Shown: positions 63,750 to 64,000 of the stretch, piece after piece
Layout: each line of letters opens with the position of its first letter
Position numbering within the stretch: the first letter of the stretch is position 1
Origin: Flammeovirga agarivorans
GTDB taxonomy: Bacteria; Bacteroidota; Bacteroidia; Cytophagales; Flammeovirgaceae
Direction: 5' to 3'
DNA length: 64,000 nucleotides
Assembly: GCF_012641475.1 (NCBI RefSeq)
Contig: NZ_JABAIL010000001.1
Location: forward strand, 620,001 to 684,000
The notes under the pieces: generated by a model
Told to the model about the DNA's origin: nothing
What the model saw: only the letters and a program-made list of their open reading frames with translations
Databases searched by the model: none
Program-made: the position numbers and the translations under genes

Positions 63750-64000
63750 ATGAAAAGGCTTTTAGGAATTATCCTCGGATCACTAGCTATCGCTTTAGTT
63801 TATATTCTTGCAAACTTATTGTTGTTCTCATCAAAACAATCTGACATAGAAAAAATTGCTCCGATTAAGGTGACCAATGCAGCACCTCAGCATTTATCTG
63901 ATGCGATAAAAATCAAAACGATATCGTACGATGATCCAGCTATGATTGATACAGCATCATTTCATCAGTTTATAGAATTACTGTATGAAAAATACCCTGT
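63750..64000 (+). CDS. M20-family peptidase, 5' part only
   Basis: 83 codons before the right edge. A single N-terminal membrane helix (MKRLLGIILGSLAIALVYILANLLLF) is followed by HLSDAIKIKTISYDDPAMIDTASFHQFIELL, which matches the start of M20/carboxypeptidase-S-like metallopeptidases. Metal ligands lie beyond the window, so the call is provisional. Confidence 0.7.
   Translation, partial: MKRLLGIILGSLAIALVYILANLLLFSSKQSDIEKIAPIKVTNAAPQHLSDAIKIKTISYDDPAMIDTASFHQFIELLYEKYP

Overview
The window looks like a chromosomal segment of a low-GC Bacteroidota species, most likely a marine Cytophagales of the Flammeovirga type (inference; no rRNA gene is present to confirm it). The signs are promoters of the TTTG-N17-23-TAnnTTTG type, very weak Shine-Dalgarno sequences, a gliding/type IX secretion (CHU_C) C-terminal domain, TonB-dependent receptors with carboxypeptidase-like N-domains, several Bacteroidota-typical outer-membrane proteins, and AT-rich intergenic DNA. 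No tRNA, rRNA, insertion sequence, prophage or CRISPR array was seen.

Layout. 0-5.7 kb: a truncated WG-repeat exported protein, purK and purD on the minus strand, and a DUF5675-SH3 protein on the plus strand. 5.7-7.9 kb is the most unusual stretch: three small related proteins (90, 117 and 110 aa), interspersed with three copies of a nearly identical 30-base G/T-rich element. Each copy is followed within a few bases by an intrinsic terminator whose stem sequence differs between copies. 7.9-12.1 kb: an outer-membrane protein with a basic tail, psd, a PhnP-like hydrolase, a stand-alone receiver protein and a DUF6702 protein. 12.3-21.8 kb: a large CHU_C surface protein, then the distal half of the dcw cluster (murG-murC-ftsQ-ftsA-ftsZ) under its own promoter. 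21.9-33.9 kb: an EamA transporter, a FixI/CcoI-like copper ATPase, a GIN-domain protein, 6-phosphofructokinase, an Omp85-type barrel, a nucleotidyltransferase-methyltransferase-SDR overlapping operon, a SpoIIE phosphatase and a His-rich lipoprotein.

34-41.2 kb is an apparent regulon. Two exported YtcJ-like amidohydrolases and a two-porin operon ending in an AraC-family regulator are all transcribed leftward. Their three promoters share one architecture: two direct GAGYATT-like half-sites exactly 21 bp apart, then exactly 19 bp to a TAATTTTG-type -7 element. This suggests one AraC activator controlling uptake and hydrolysis of an unidentified compound.

41.3-58.8 kb: STAS-purA, aroC, a cytochrome b561-like protein, a TonB receptor with an exported phosphatase and a membrane-bound AraC regulator, fbaA, accD (with a degenerate zinc ribbon), rodA, a patatin-barrel fusion, and a metK operon. 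The metK operon is led by a clear SAM-I riboswitch and has an uncharacterised lipoprotein gene between the riboswitch and metK. 59-64 kb: an OMP_b-brl_3-type receptor, an OmpR/histidine-kinase pair and the start of an M20 peptidase.

All calls come from reading the sequence without database searches. Family names rest on recognised motifs.
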